Shown: positions 1 to 9,414, counted from the stretch's first letter. The stretch: 64,000 nt of DNA from Gammaproteobacteria bacterium (GCA_016716465.1 JADJWH010000001.1:248001-312000), one strand, 5' to 3'. The notes: a model not told the origin generated them from the letters alone. Program-made: numbers and translations.

Positions 1-823
1 GGCTCAGCGTCTCCTTGAAGTCCAGGATCTCGTCGACCGGGACGTTCTTCATGTTGGCGAGCCAGATGCCCATTACGGTGACCGTGAGCAGGCCGGATTC
101 CTCCGCCAGCAGATTGGATATCGCGTACAGACCGAGCAGGATGGCGAGCGTGGCGATGTTGTGCAGGTATTCCGGCAGCAGCCGCCGACGCAGGATGACC
201 CCGAGGAAATATCCCCCGGCCGCCCCCAGGGCCAGCCCGGTGGCCACGGTCTTCCCGAACACGAACAGGGTGTTCCCGATCGCGGTACCGCCGCTGCCGG
301 AGATGATGAATTCGAATACCAGCACGGCGAGCAGGGCGCCGATCGGATCAATGAGGATACCTTCCCAGCGCAGGATATTGGCGATGTCGGCCTTGGGGCG
401 CACGGTACGCAGCATCGGTACGATCACGGTGGGCCCGGTGACGACCATGATCGCGCCGAACAGGAAGGCCATCGGCCAGGAGAACCCGACCACCGTGTGG
501 GCGGCGACGGCGGTCACGCCCCAGGTCACCAGCACGCCCACCGTGACCATGCGGCGCACGACGTTCTCGGTGCCACGGATCTCCTCGAACCTGAGCGTCA
601 GACTGCCCTCGAACAGGATGACGGCAACCGCGAGGCTGACGAAGGGGAACAGCAGGTCGCCGAACAGGGCAGCCGGATCGATCCAGTGCAGCAGCGGACC
701 CGCCGCCATGCCGGCGAGCAGCAGGAACAGGATGGCCGGCAGCCTGAGCCACCATGCCAGCGTCTGACACAGCAGCGCGAGCACGCCGATGCCCGCGATC
801 AGAAGCATGGTATGTTCGCTCAT
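1..823 (-). CDS. NhaP-type (CPA1) cation:proton antiporter, C-terminus beyond window
   Basis: The minus-strand frame is open from an ATG at 823 to the window edge, giving 274 residues beginning MSEHTMLLIAGIGVLALLCQ. It is an almost continuous run of hydrophobic segments and carries FEGSLTLRFEEIR near residue 70 and VVTGPTVIVPMLRTVRP near residue 127, both typical of the membrane domain of CPA1/NhaP sodium or potassium:proton antiporters. These exchange cytoplasmic cations for protons at the inner membrane. The cytosolic part (in many homologues a TrkA-C domain) would lie beyond the left edge. It is divergent from the CaCA exchanger and P-type ATPase, so the neighbourhood is about ion homeostasis. 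Ion specificity cannot be read from the sequence. Confidence 0.88.
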   Translation of the reverse strand, partial: MSEHTMLLIAGIGVLALLCQTLAWWLRLPAILFLLLAGMAAGPLLHWIDPAALFGDLLFPFVSLAVAVILFEGSLTLRFEEIRGTENVVRRMVTVGVLVTWGVTAVAAHTVVGFSWPMAFLFGAIMVVTGPTVIVPMLRTVRPKADIANILRWEGILIDPIGALLAVLVFEFIISGSGGTAIGNTLFVFGKTVATGLALGAAGGYFLGVILRRRLLPEYLHNIATLAILLGLYAISNLLAEESGLLTVTVMGIWLANMKNVPVDEILDFKETLS

Positions 824-1020
824 GGGCTGTTCCCCGTCGGAGTTGGGCCGGGCTTCGTCAGTGTGTCAAGAAATCCCACCGCGTTGCAATCGGGTTGCGC
901 GCGAAGATACCGTTTGAATGAATCCCGGAACTCGGCTAAGGTTTCCCCATCCCGGAAGACGCCGATGGTCGGGCGTGGTCCCGGCCTTGAGGCTTTTCAA
1001 CTGCAGGGATGTGCTCGACG

Positions 1021-2025
1021 ATGACCGTGTGGCTTCAATTCGCGCTCTGTCTGGTCCTGATCGCGGTCGCCGGACATCGCCTGTCCCTGTACGGGGACAT
1101 GATCGGAGAAAAGCTGAACCTGTCCCGGTCCTGGGTCGGCGTGGTGATGGTGGCCTCGGTCACCTCGCTGCCCGAGCTGGTGACCGGCCTGAGCGCGGTC
1201 ACCGTCGCCGGCGTGCCGGACATCGCCGCCGGCGATGTGCTCGGCTCCTGCGTCTTCAACCTGCTGCTGATCGTCATCCTGGACTTCCTGCATCGGGAGG
1301 AGTCGGTCTATACCCGCGCGCGCGTCGGTCACGTGCTCTCGGCCGGCTTCGGCGTCATCCTGATCGGGTTCGCGGGTATCAACCTGCTGCTGGCGCACAA
1401 TGGCATCGAGCCCGCCCTCGGGCATGTCGGACTGTACACGCCGGCCATCCTGCTGATCTACGCCCTCGCCATGCGCACCGTCTTCCGTTACGAGCAGATC
1501 CAGGATCTGCCGGTGGTCGACGAGAAGGACAGGCGGTACCGGAATACCACGCTCCGGCATGCGGTGGCCGGCTACACGCTGGCCTCGGTCGTGGTGGTGG
1601 CGGCCGGCGTCTGGCTGCCGTTCGTGGGCAAGGCCATCGCGGAGACGATGGGCTGGGGGGAGAGCTTCGTCGGCACACTGTTCATCGCCGCCGTCACCTC
1701 GCTGCCCGAGGCGGCGGTCTCCATCGCCGCCGTGCGCCTCGGCGCGCTGGACATGGCCATGGGCAACCTGTTCGGCAGCAATCTGTTCAACATGGCCATC
1801 CTGGCCGTCGACGACATCGCCTTCCTGCCGGGTCCGCTGCTGTCGGGAGTCTCCCCGGTGCACGCGGTCTCGGCCCTGTCCGCCATGATGATGAGCGGCA
1901 TCGCGATCGTCGGCCTGTTCTACCGGCCGCGGCGGCGCGTCTTCCGGACGGTGGGCTGGGCCAGCCTGTTCCTGCTGGCGGTCTATCTGGTCAACAGCTA
2001 CGCGCTCTATCTCTATGGAAGCTGA
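1021..2025 (+). CDS. CaCA-family sodium/calcium exchanger-like membrane protein
   Basis: The product is a polytopic inner-membrane protein of about 334 residues. It has the two inverted alpha-repeats of the calcium/cation antiporter superfamily: ASVTSLPELVTGLSAV followed by GDVLGSCVFNLLL in the N-terminal half, and AAVTSLPEAAVSIAAV followed by GNLFGSNLFNMAIL in the C-terminal half. The acidic residues in SLPE and the Asn in FN are the usual ion-coordinating positions. The repeats are joined by a hydrophilic loop (about residues 160-180). An in-frame ATG at 1009 is possible, but the ATG at 1021 is better placed behind the GCAGGGA sequence at about 1003-1009. The 3' end overlaps the next gene by 11 bases, so the exchanger and the P-type ATPase are probably co-transcribed. 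Whether it moves calcium or another cation is not determined. Confidence 0.88.
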   Translation: MTVWLQFALCLVLIAVAGHRLSLYGDMIGEKLNLSRSWVGVVMVASVTSLPELVTGLSAVTVAGVPDIAAGDVLGSCVFNLLLIVILDFLHREESVYTRARVGHVLSAGFGVILIGFAGINLLLAHNGIEPALGHVGLYTPAILLIYALAMRTVFRYEQIQDLPVVDEKDRRYRNTTLRHAVAGYTLASVVVVAAGVWLPFVGKAIAETMGWGESFVGTLFIAAVTSLPEAAVSIAAVRLGALDMAMGNLFGSNLFNMAILAVDDIAFLPGPLLSGVSPVHAVSALSAMMMSGIAIVGLFYRPRRRVFRTVGWASLFLLAVYLVNSYALYLYGS

Positions 2026-4756
2026 AGCGGGGGATGACGTACGCCCGGCGGGTTCCGGGGCGATGGCTTGGCACGCGCTGACGGCGGAGGAGGCCCTGCG
2101 GCGGCAGGCCGTCGCCGCGGAACGGGGGCTCGGCGCGGAGGATCTGGCCCGGCGTCGCGCCGAGTGCGGGCCGAACGCGCTGCCGGAGGCGGAGCGGCGT
2201 TCGGTGATCCGGCTGGTACTGCGCCAGTTCCAGAGCCCGCTGATCTACATCCTGTTCATCGCCGCGCTGCTGGCCATGTTCCTGGGCAAGCAGGGCGACG
2301 CGGTGGTGATCCTGATCGTGGTGGCGGTCAACGCCCTGATCGGGAGCCTCCAGGAAGGGCGCGCGGAGCGTTCGATGGCGGCGCTGCACCGCCTGTCCAC
2401 GCTGCGCGCGCGCGTGCTGCGCGACGGCGCGGAGCGACTGATCGAGGCGCGCGATCTGGTGCCGGGCGATGTGCTGCTGCTCGCCGCGGGCGATGCCGTC
2501 GGGGCGGACGCGCGCCTGGTCGAGGCCGCCGCGCTGGAGATCGGCGAGGCGGCCCTGACCGGCGAATCGCTGCCGGTGGCCAAGCAGGCGGGCGCGCTGC
2601 CGGAGGACACCCTGCTCGCCGACCGCGTCAACATGGTCTATTCCGGCACCCACGTCACCGCCGGCCGTGCGCGCGCGGTGGTGGTGGCCACGGGACCCGC
2701 GACCGAGGTGGGCAAGATCGCGCGCCTGACCGCGACGGCCGAGGAGCCCAAGACGCCGCTGGAGCTGCGCATCGCTCAGTTCGGCCGTTATCTGGTCGCC
2801 GCCGCGCTGGGCATGTTCGTGCTGGTGCTGGGCCTGGGGCTCGCACGCGGGCTGTCCTTCATCGATATCTTCATGGTGGCGATCAGCCAGATGGTCTCCA
2901 TGGTGCCGGAGGGCCTGCCGGTGGCGATGACCATCGCGCTGGCCGTCGGCATGCAGCGCATGGCCGCGCGCGGCGCCATCGTGCGCCGGCTGGCGGCGGT
3001 GGAGACGCTGGGGTCCACCTCGGTGATCTGCAGCGACAAGACCGGGACGCTGACGCGCAACGAGATGACCGTGACCGCGCTGTGGTTGCCCGGCGAGCGG
3101 AATATCACGGTCGACGGCGTCGGCTATCAGCCCGAAGGCCTGCTGCGGGAGGACGGGCGCGCCATGCGCGCGGAGGATCCCGCGGTGACGGCCCTGCTCG
3201 AGGCCGTGGTCCTGTGCAACGATGCCCGCCTGGTGCCGCCGGACAGCGAGGATTCCCGCTGGCGTCCGCTCGGCGATCCCACCGAGGTGGCGCTGCTGAC
3301 CCTGGCGCTGAAGGGCGCGGTCGATCCGGAGGCGCTGAACCGCGACTGGCCGCGCTGGGGCGAGTTGCCCTTCGATTCCGGCGTCAAGATGATGGCCACC
3401 GGACACGGTCACGTGGCAGGCCATCGCCGGGTGCTCATCAAGGGGGCGCCGGAGGCGGTGCTGGAGTTGTGCGGGCTGGGTCGGCAAGGGACGGGCGCCA
3501 TGCCCCTGAACGCCGAAGACCGGGCGCAGGCGCTTGCGGCGGCCGAGGCGATGGCTGGCCGGGCCTTGCGTGTGCTGGCCGTGGCTGATGTGGCTGATTC
3601 CGGGCTGGATGACGGCGGCGGCTTCGCGCAGTTCCGCGGACGCGCCGTCCTGCTGGGCCTGGTGGGACAGATGGATCCGCCGCGCGAGGAGGTGAAGTCG
3701 GCGGTCGCGGAATGCCAGGCGGCCGGCATCCGTCCGGTGATGGTGACCGGCGACCACAAGGCCACCGGGCTTGCCATCGCCCGCCTGCTCGGCATCGCGC
3801 GCGCGGGTGACCATGCCGTCGACGGCCGCGAACTGGAGCGCATGCCCGAGCCGGAGCTGCGCGACGGGCTGGAGCGCATCGCGGTGTTCGCCCGCGTGCA
3901 CCCGGCGCAGAAGCTGCGCATCATCGAGGCCTTCCAGGCGCGAGGCAACGTGGTGGCCATGACCGGCGACGGCGTGAACGACGCGCCCGCGCTGGCGCGC
4001 GCCGACGTCGGCGTCGCGATGGGCCTCACCGGCACCGACGTCGCCAAGGGCGCCGCCAAGATCATCATCACCGACGACAACTTCGCCACCATCGTCAAGG
4101 CGGTGGAGGAGGGGCGTCTCGTCTATCGCAACCTGAAGAAGGTCATCCTCTATCTGTTCGCCACCTCGATGGCCGAGATCGCGGTGCTGATGTGCGCCCT
4201 GCTGCTGGGCTACCCGCTGCCGCTCGCGGCGGTGCAGATCCTGTGGATCAATATCGTCACCGAGGGCACCGTGACGGTGAACCTGATCATGGAGCCGCCG
4301 GAGGGCGACGAGATGCGGCGGCGGCCGATGTCGCTCGCCGAGCCGCTGCTCGGCCGCCGGCTGTTGCGGCGGGTGGCGCTGATGACGCCCGCGATGGCGC
4401 TGTCGACCTTCGGCTTTTTCGTCTGGCGCCTGTCGACCGGTGCCCCGTTCGAACTGGTGCAGACCGAGACCTTTACCGTGCTGGCCATGTGCCAGTGGTT
4501 CAACGTGCTCAACTGCGAGTCCGAGACCCGCTCGACGCTGCGTCTCGGCGTGCTGCGCAACCGCTGGCTGATGGGCGGCCTCGCCCTGGGTATCCTGTTG
4601 CAGTTCGCGGTGATTTACGCCCCGCCGCTGAACGAGTCGTTCCACACCGTGCCGATCCCGCCGGCCGATCTGCTGCTCATCGCGGCCTGCGCCAGCCTGG
4701 TGCTGTGGCTGGAGGAGATCCGCAAGCTGATCGCCCGCCGCCGGGCGGATGCCTGA
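2015..4756 (+). CDS. Cation-translocating P-type ATPase (P2-type, Ca2+/Mg2+/Na+-like)
   Basis: This 913-residue ATP-driven cation pump has all the family landmarks: an N-terminal cation-ATPase domain, TGES in the actuator domain at residues 182-185, PEGLP in transmembrane helix M4 (298-302), the phosphorylated Asp in DKTGTLT at residue 341, the hinge motif GDGVNDAP at 651-658, and a C-terminal block of transmembrane helices. Its length and the PEGLP motif (not CPC) place it among P2-type pumps, not heavy-metal P1B pumps. The ATG at 2015 overlaps the upstream exchanger. An alternative start is ATG 2063 (MAWHALTAEEAL), which still keeps the whole N-terminal domain. The ion is unknown; calcium is a reasonable guess from the CaCA neighbour. 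Confidence 0.92.
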   Translation: MEAEAGDDVRPAGSGAMAWHALTAEEALRRQAVAAERGLGAEDLARRRAECGPNALPEAERRSVIRLVLRQFQSPLIYILFIAALLAMFLGKQGDAVVILIVVAVNALIGSLQEGRAERSMAALHRLSTLRARVLRDGAERLIEARDLVPGDVLLLAAGDAVGADARLVEAAALEIGEAALTGESLPVAKQAGALPEDTLLADRVNMVYSGTHVTAGRARAVVVATGPATEVGKIARLTATAEEPKTPLELRIAQFGRYLVAAALGMFVLVLGLGLARGLSFIDIFMVAISQMVSMVPEGLPVAMTIALAVGMQRMAARGAIVRRLAAVETLGSTSVICSDKTGTLTRNEMTVTALWLPGERNITVDGVGYQPEGLLREDGRAMRAEDPAVTALLEAVVLCNDARLVPPDSEDSRWRPLGDPTEVALLTLALKGAVDPEALNRDWPRWGELPFDSGVKMMATGHGHVAGHRRVLIKGAPEAVLELCGLGRQGTGAMPLNAEDRAQALAAAEAMAGRALRVLAVADVADSGLDDGGGFAQFRGRAVLLGLVGQMDPPREEVKSAVAECQAAGIRPVMVTGDHKATGLAIARLLGIARAGDHAVDGRELERMPEPELRDGLERIAVFARVHPAQKLRIIEAFQARGNVVAMTGDGVNDAPALARADVGVAMGLTGTDVAKGAAKIIITDDNFATIVKAVEEGRLVYRNLKKVILYLFATSMAEIAVLMCALLLGYPLPLAAVQILWINIVTEGTVTVNLIMEPPEGDEMRRRPMSLAEPLLGRRLLRRVALMTPAMALSTFGFFVWRLSTGAPFELVQTETFTVLAMCQWFNVLNCESETRSTLRLGVLRNRWLMGGLALGILLQFAVIYAPPLNESFHTVPIPPADLLLIAACASLVLWLEEIRKLIARRRADA

Positions 4757-4878
4757 CGCCGCGGCGGGAGAATCCGTCAGCCCCCGCGTTGGACGCCGCG
4801 ACGTTTGGCGTTATAGTGACGGACGTATGCGCCGGCGGACAGCGGCGTCGCGCCGGCGAATCCCAGGGAGGATACCCC

Positions 4879-5325
4879 ATGACCGTCGGGAGGATTTGCA
4901 ACCGGGATGTCGTCGTGACGCGGGCGGAGGATTCCATCCACTCCCTCGCGCAGCTGATGCGGGAATATCATGTCGGCGACGTGGTGGTGGTCGAGGATCG
5001 CGACGGGGTGCGGACGCCGGTCGGGATCGTGACCGACCGTGACGTGGTGACGGAAGTCATCGCCGCCGGCGTGGCGCCCGACGCGCTCAGCGTCGGCGAT
5101 ATCATGAGCTTCGAGCTCATCACCGCGTACGAGGAAGACAGCCTGTGGGACACCCTGCAGCGCATGCGCGTGAACGCGGTGCGTCGCGTGCCGGTGATCG
5201 ACGAACAGGGCGCCCTGGTCGGGATTCTCACGCTGGACGACCTGCTCGAACTGCTGTCCGGCGAGCTGGTGGATCTGGCCCGGGTGGCCAACCGCCAGCG
5301 CGATCTCAGGCCGCACCCGGCGTGA
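4879..5325 (+). CDS. Tandem CBS-domain protein
   Basis: This 148-residue cytosolic protein consists almost wholly of two CBS motifs: about residues 1-62 (ending PVGIVTDRDVVTEVIA) and about 72-135 (RRVPVIDEQGALVGILTLDDLL). Such Bateman modules bind adenine nucleotides and often sense energy state. The ATG at 4879 was chosen because a strong ribosome site (AGGGAGGAT) lies just before it; a longer open frame upstream overlaps the ATPase gene and is a shadow. It follows the P-type ATPase by 122 bases and may sense nucleotide status for the transport cluster, which is inference from position. Confidence 0.9.
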   Translation: MTVGRICNRDVVVTRAEDSIHSLAQLMREYHVGDVVVVEDRDGVRTPVGIVTDRDVVTEVIAAGVAPDALSVGDIMSFELITAYEEDSLWDTLQRMRVNAVRRVPVIDEQGALVGILTLDDLLELLSGELVDLARVANRQRDLRPHPA

Positions 5326-5336
5326 CGCGCCGGACC

Positions 5337-5960
5337 TCAGAACGTATAGCCGATTCCCAGCGATATCACCGGCCAGTACTTGAAGTCCTTGAGATCGTCG
5401 TTGAGGCTGGCCTGCTCCTGCGCCAGGTCGTCGGGCGACACTCCCGGGGCGGACAGCGTCGCCTTCGGCGAGCCGTGTATCATCACGCCGAGATCGAGGC
5501 TCATGCCGAATCCATTCCTTGAGGAAGGCACGCCGCCCCAGCCAAGCCCGACATAGGTGGACGACTTGTCGAAGCTGATGTCGCTGGTCGCGGTGGTGTT
5601 GTAGGTCCCGTCACCGATATCGAGAGCGCCGGAAGCCTTGCCGGAGAGTTTGTTGTCGTTGCTGACGACGCCGCCGGTGAGGCGGAAGCCGCCACCGAAC
5701 ACGTACCAGTCGATCAGGATCGGCAGGGTGTCGAAGTCCATGCCATAGCTGTAATCGATGCCGGCATCCTCTTTGTCGAAGTCATAGCTGCCGGTGTTGA
5801 TCCCCGTATGCAGGCCGAGATAGTCGTTGAAGCGATAACCGATCTCCACACCATAACCGAGAGTTCCAATCTTTGCGTCCACTCCGAAGCCGTCGGCATG
5901 AGACGTGGAGGCCAGGACCATCGCGGCGGCCGCGCCCGCCAGCATCAATCGTGTTTTCAT
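5337..5960 (-). CDS. Outer-membrane beta-barrel protein with signal peptide
   Basis: The 207-residue product starts with a clear Sec signal peptide (MKTRLMLAGAAAAMVLASTSHA, positively charged then Ala/Leu-rich, cleavage after SHA). The mature part alternates polar and aromatic residues as amphipathic beta strands, with many Gly and Tyr (GYGVEIGYRFNDYLGLHTG, YVGLGWGG), and ends ISLGIGYTF. A terminal Phe is typical of BAM substrates. It is most like small 8-stranded OmpA/OmpW-type barrels, but no specific substrate can be named. It is convergent with the CBS gene, only 11 bases away, with no obvious terminator between the stops. Confidence 0.75.
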   Translation of the reverse strand: MKTRLMLAGAAAAMVLASTSHADGFGVDAKIGTLGYGVEIGYRFNDYLGLHTGINTGSYDFDKEDAGIDYSYGMDFDTLPILIDWYVFGGGFRLTGGVVSNDNKLSGKASGALDIGDGTYNTTATSDISFDKSSTYVGLGWGGVPSSRNGFGMSLDLGVMIHGSPKATLSAPGVSPDDLAQEQASLNDDLKDFKYWPVISLGIGYTF

Positions 5961-6375
5961 CCGAATCGATCTCCTGTTGAAATAGAGGTGGACAACCCTG
6001 GACCTCCCTGGCCTGAACCTTGGGAGGCTGGCAACAACCCTTGCATCGTTATCGGCAGCTCATACGGTTATGGGAGCAATTACAGGGTTTTCCGCCGCTG
6101 TGGATGACTGGGAGCGCGGATCGGGCTGGGCCCGACGCGATTGCCATATAAGCGCAGCAGTATTCAGGGGTGCTTTCGCGAATACACGAACGACAGGTCT
6201 TGCGCGCTGATTCGGCAATCGTTATACCGCGAAACCCGGCGCGGGATTTTACCGCAAATTCGCCACCCAGTTCCGTTCTCAGGGTGCAGGATTGCGCGCG
6301 GCGGCCGTTGTAGACGAGGCGGCGCCCGGCTCAGAGTTGAGTCCGAGGTCCCGCCACCAGACACGGCGCGCACAT
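5961..6375. other. Intergenic stretch, no gene seen
   Basis: These 415 bases lie between the divergent outer-membrane protein gene and the small Cys-rich gene. Short frames exist but none has a recognisable product or ribosome site. The region presumably contains the promoters of both flanking genes. No repeat or RNA gene was recognised. Confidence 0.5.
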
Positions 6376-6630
6376 ATGAGCCTGAAAACATTTGTATTCT
6401 GCGATCTGTGCAACCCCCTGTGCATCCATCAGGTGGATCGCCGCGAACAGGGGCGGGAAGGCGGCGCGGCGGCCGGACGGCGCTTTACCGACAATTACAG
6501 CTGGGTCGAGGGCGAGCCGGATGAGATCGCGGACTCCGGCTGGATCGTGACGTCGAACAACAAGCACATCTGTCCGCGCTGCTACGCCCGCCACAAGGAC
6601 GCGGTCTTCTCCCTCTCGTGCAGGGGCTGA
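6376..6630 (+). CDS. Small hypothetical protein with paired Cys motifs
   Basis: An 84-residue product starting MSLKTFVFCDLCNPLCIHQ at ATG 6376. It has an N-terminal CDLCNPLC cluster and a C-terminal CPRCYARH, so it looks like a small zinc-ribbon or other metal-binding fold built from two cysteine pairs. The middle is hydrophilic (TDNYSWVEGEPDEIADSGWIV). An in-frame upstream start at 6292 would add a low-complexity Arg/Ala leader and is less likely. The gene is convergent with spoVR (10 bases apart). I do not recognise the family and assign no function. Confidence 0.6.
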   Translation: MSLKTFVFCDLCNPLCIHQVDRREQGREGGAAAGRRFTDNYSWVEGEPDEIADSGWIVTSNNKHICPRCYARHKDAVFSLSCRG

Positions 6631-6640
6631 GTGCCCGGCC

Positions 6641-8143
6641 TCAGGCCTGCGGCGCCCGGCATTCCTGCGTCTTGACCACCCGGCCGTCGGCCTCGACGGT
6701 CTCGATGCGCACCGTGAACCCCCACAGACGAACCAGGTGCTTCAGCACCTCGTCCGCCGTGTCCGCGTCGAGCGGGCGGCGGCGGTGCTGCAGGTGGCGC
6801 AGCGTCAGTGAGCGGTCGCCTTCGCGGTTCACGTTGTAGACCTGGATGTTCGGTTCGCGGTCGCCGATGTTGTACTGGGCGGCCAGGGTCTGCCGCACGT
6901 GGCGGTAGCCGTCGTCATTGTGGATCGCGGTGATCTCGAGCCGGCGGCGGCGGTCGTCGTCCAGTACCGTGAACAGCTTCATTTCGCGCATCAGCTTCGG
7001 TGACAGGTATTGCGCGATGAAGCTCTCGTCCTTGAAGTTGCGCATGGCGAAATCCAGGGTCTTCAGCCACTCCGAGCCGGCGATGCCGGGGAACCAGCGG
7101 CGGTCCTCGTCGGTGGGCGCCTCGCACATGCGGCGGATGTCGCTCATCATGGCGAAACCCAGCGCGTAGGGATTGATGCCGCCGAAATGCGTGCTGTTGT
7201 AGGGCGGCTGATAGATCACGTTGGTGTGCGTCTGGAGGATTTCCAGCATGAAACCCTCGTTCACCAGTCCCTCGTCGTAGAGCCGGTTCAGCAGGGTGTA
7301 GTGCCAGAACGTGGCCCAGCCCTCGTTCATGACCTGGGTCTGGCGCTGCGGGTAGAAGTACTGCGCGATCTTGCGCACGATGCGCACCAGCTCGCGCTGC
7401 CACGGCTGCAGCAGCGGCGCGTTCTTCTCGATGAAATACAGCAGGTTTTCCTGCGGTTCGGCCGGATACAGCCGCTGGGCGGGCCCGTCCTCGCGGCCGC
7501 CCTTCTTCGGGATGGTGCGCCACAGGTCGTTGACCTGCGACTGCAGGTAGTCCTCGCGCTCGCGCTGGCGCTGCAGTTCCTCCCGCGCCGACAGCGGCGA
7601 GGGCCGCTTGTAGCGGTCGACGCCGTAGTTCATCAGGGCGTGGCAGGAATCCAGGATCAGCTCCACCGCTTCCTCGCCATGGCGCTGCTCGCACTCGGAG
7701 ACGTAGTTGCGCGCGAACAGCAGGTAATCGATGATCGCGTCCGCGCTGGTCCAGGTGCGGAACAGGTAGTTGCCCTTGAAGAAGGAATTGTGGCCGTAGC
7801 TGGCGTGGGCGATCACCAGCGCCTGCATCGCCATCGTGTTCTCTTCCATCAGGTAGGCGATGCAGGGGTTGGAGTTGATGACGATCTCGTAGGCCAGCCC
7901 CATGTAGCCGCGGCGGTAGCGCTGTTCCACGCTGAGGAACTGCTTGCCGTAGGACCAATGGTGGTAGCCGACCGGCATGCCGACCGAGGAGTAGGCGTCC
8001 ATCATCTGCTCGGCGCTGATGACCTCGATCTGATTGGGGTAGGTGTCGAGCCCGAACTGGCCCGCGATGCGGCCGATCTCCTGCGTATAGCGGTCGATCA
8101 GGTCGAAGGTCCATTCGGACCCCTCGGACAGATACCGGCTCAT
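6641..8143 (-). CDS. SpoVR/YcgB family protein
   Basis: The 500-residue product is close to the usual SpoVR/YcgB length (about 510). It has typical family sequence: EIGRIAGQFGLDTYPNQIEV, GMPVGYHHWSYGKQF, HASYGHNSFFKGN and EGWATFWHYT. The family is widespread, first linked to Bacillus spore cortex formation, and in non-sporulating bacteria accompanies the PrkA kinase; its biochemical role is unsettled. The start is ATG 8143, whose ATGA overlap with the yeaH stop (8140-8143) indicates translational coupling. The longer open frame reading further upstream is a shadow of yeaH. It is the last gene of the prkA-yeaH-spoVR operon. Confidence 0.95.
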   Translation of the reverse strand: MSRYLSEGSEWTFDLIDRYTQEIGRIAGQFGLDTYPNQIEVISAEQMMDAYSSVGMPVGYHHWSYGKQFLSVEQRYRRGYMGLAYEIVINSNPCIAYLMEENTMAMQALVIAHASYGHNSFFKGNYLFRTWTSADAIIDYLLFARNYVSECEQRHGEEAVELILDSCHALMNYGVDRYKRPSPLSAREELQRQREREDYLQSQVNDLWRTIPKKGGREDGPAQRLYPAEPQENLLYFIEKNAPLLQPWQRELVRIVRKIAQYFYPQRQTQVMNEGWATFWHYTLLNRLYDEGLVNEGFMLEILQTHTNVIYQPPYNSTHFGGINPYALGFAMMSDIRRMCEAPTDEDRRWFPGIAGSEWLKTLDFAMRNFKDESFIAQYLSPKLMREMKLFTVLDDDRRRRLEITAIHNDDGYRHVRQTLAAQYNIGDREPNIQVYNVNREGDRSLTLRHLQHRRRPLDADTADEVLKHLVRLWGFTVRIETVEADGRVVKTQECRAPQA

Positions 8144-9402
8144 GCGGCCGCCTTCTTCTTGAACAGCTTGCGGAAGACCGGGTAGATGTCGGGCAGGCCG
8201 TCGATGCGCTGCATGGCGAAGTTCGCGCAGCGCGTCTTGACGTGCAGGTACTCGCGCCACAGGCTCTGGTGCTCGTCCGGCTTGATCTCGATGTAGGCGA
8301 AATACTGCAGCAGCGGCATGATCTTCTCGACCAGCAGGTTGCGGCAGAGCGGGGAGTCGTCGTTCCAGTTGTCGCCGTCGGAGGCCTGCGCGGCGTAGAT
8401 GTTCCACAGCGCGGTCGGATAGCGCTCGGCGATGACCTTGTGCATCAGCTCCAGCGCGCTCGACACCACCGTGCCGCCGGTCTCGCGCGAGTGGAAGAAT
8501 TCCTCCTCGTCGACCTCCTTGGCGGTGGTGTGGTGGCGGATGAAGACCACCTTGATGCGCTCGTAGGTGCGCGTCAGGAACAGGTAGAGCAGGATGAAGA
8601 AGCGCTTGGCGATGTCCTTGCGCTCCTCGTCCATCGAGCCGGAGACGTCCATCAGGCAGAACATCACCGCCTGGGTGGTCGGCCGCGGCAGGCGGATGCG
8701 GTTGTTGTAGCGCAGGTCGAAGGTGTCGATGAACGGGATGACGTTGATCCGCGCGCTGACGCGGCGGATCTCCTCCTCCAGTTCGGCGATGCGCGCCGGG
8801 GCGGCGCCGCCCTCCGCCCGCAGCCGTTCCAGTTCCTGCTCCAGTTCCTGCAGCCGCCGCTCCTGCGGCGCGCGCAGCGCGATGCGGCGCGACAGCGCGC
8901 CTTTCAGCGAGCGGATGACGTTGATGTTGGCCGGGATGCCGGTGCGTGAATAGCCGGCGCGGACCTTCTTGAACTCGACCTGGGTGGCGAGCTGGGTCTT
9001 GACCAGATCGGGCAGGGCGAGATCGTCGAAGAAGAATTCGAGGAACTCCTCGCGCGACAGGTTGAAGGCGAAGTCGTCGACGCCTTCGCCGCTGTTGCTG
9101 GCCTGGCTGCCGGCGCCGCCGCCCTCCTGCGGGCGCTTGATCTTGTCGCCGGCGACATACTCGGTGTTGCCGGGATAGACGGCCTCGCGTTCGCCGCCGG
9201 AGCCGTGGCGGAAGGTCGGCTCGCTGATGTCGCGCGCCGGGATGTTGATCTTCTCGCCCGAGTCGATGTCGGTGATGCTGCGCTCGGTGATCGCATCGGC
9301 CACGGCCTCGCGGATCTGCTGGCGAAAACGCCGGATGAACCTGCGCCGGTTGACCGCGCTCTTGTTCTTTCCGTTCAGCCTCCTGTCAATAACCCGGTTC
9401 AC
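8140..9402 (-). CDS. yeaH: YeaH family (DUF444) protein with VWA-like domain
   Basis: This 420-residue product matches the DUF444/YeaH family. A basic N-terminus (RRRFIRRFRQQIREAV) and the sequence SITDIDSGEKINIP are followed by a charged coiled-coil stretch (about residues 185-225, LQELEQELERLRAE) and a C-terminal von Willebrand A-like region containing the MIDAS-type DVSGSMDEERKDIAKRF. The GTG start at 9402 lies 12 bases after the prkA stop and the 3' end overlaps spoVR by four bases. In E. coli YeaH is encoded with the kinase YeaG and is tied to stationary-phase and starvation responses. It may act as a partner or substrate of the kinase, inferred from context. Confidence 0.95.
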   Translation of the reverse strand: MNRVIDRRLNGKNKSAVNRRRFIRRFRQQIREAVADAITERSITDIDSGEKINIPARDISEPTFRHGSGGEREAVYPGNTEYVAGDKIKRPQEGGGAGSQASNSGEGVDDFAFNLSREEFLEFFFDDLALPDLVKTQLATQVEFKKVRAGYSRTGIPANINVIRSLKGALSRRIALRAPQERRLQELEQELERLRAEGGAAPARIAELEEEIRRVSARINVIPFIDTFDLRYNNRIRLPRPTTQAVMFCLMDVSGSMDEERKDIAKRFFILLYLFLTRTYERIKVVFIRHHTTAKEVDEEEFFHSRETGGTVVSSALELMHKVIAERYPTALWNIYAAQASDGDNWNDDSPLCRNLLVEKIMPLLQYFAYIEIKPDEHQSLWREYLHVKTRCANFAMQRIDGLPDIYPVFRKLFKKKAAA

Positions 9403-9414
9403 TCGCCCTCACAG

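Noticed and set aside
161..1024. Long plus-strand frame rich in Arg/Gly/Gln/Asp opposite the antiporter
   Set aside because: It is composed of low-complexity residues from the high-GC antisense of the antiporter gene and has no family resemblance.
1991..4645. 884-residue minus-strand frame opposite the P-type ATPase
   Set aside because: The composition (His/Gln/Arg/Gly-rich) is that of an antisense shadow; the ATPase on the plus strand is complete with all motifs.
4192..4878. 5' part of a long open frame containing the CBS gene
   Set aside because: It overlaps the ATPase coding sequence out of frame; the real CBS start is at 4879 behind a strong ribosome site.
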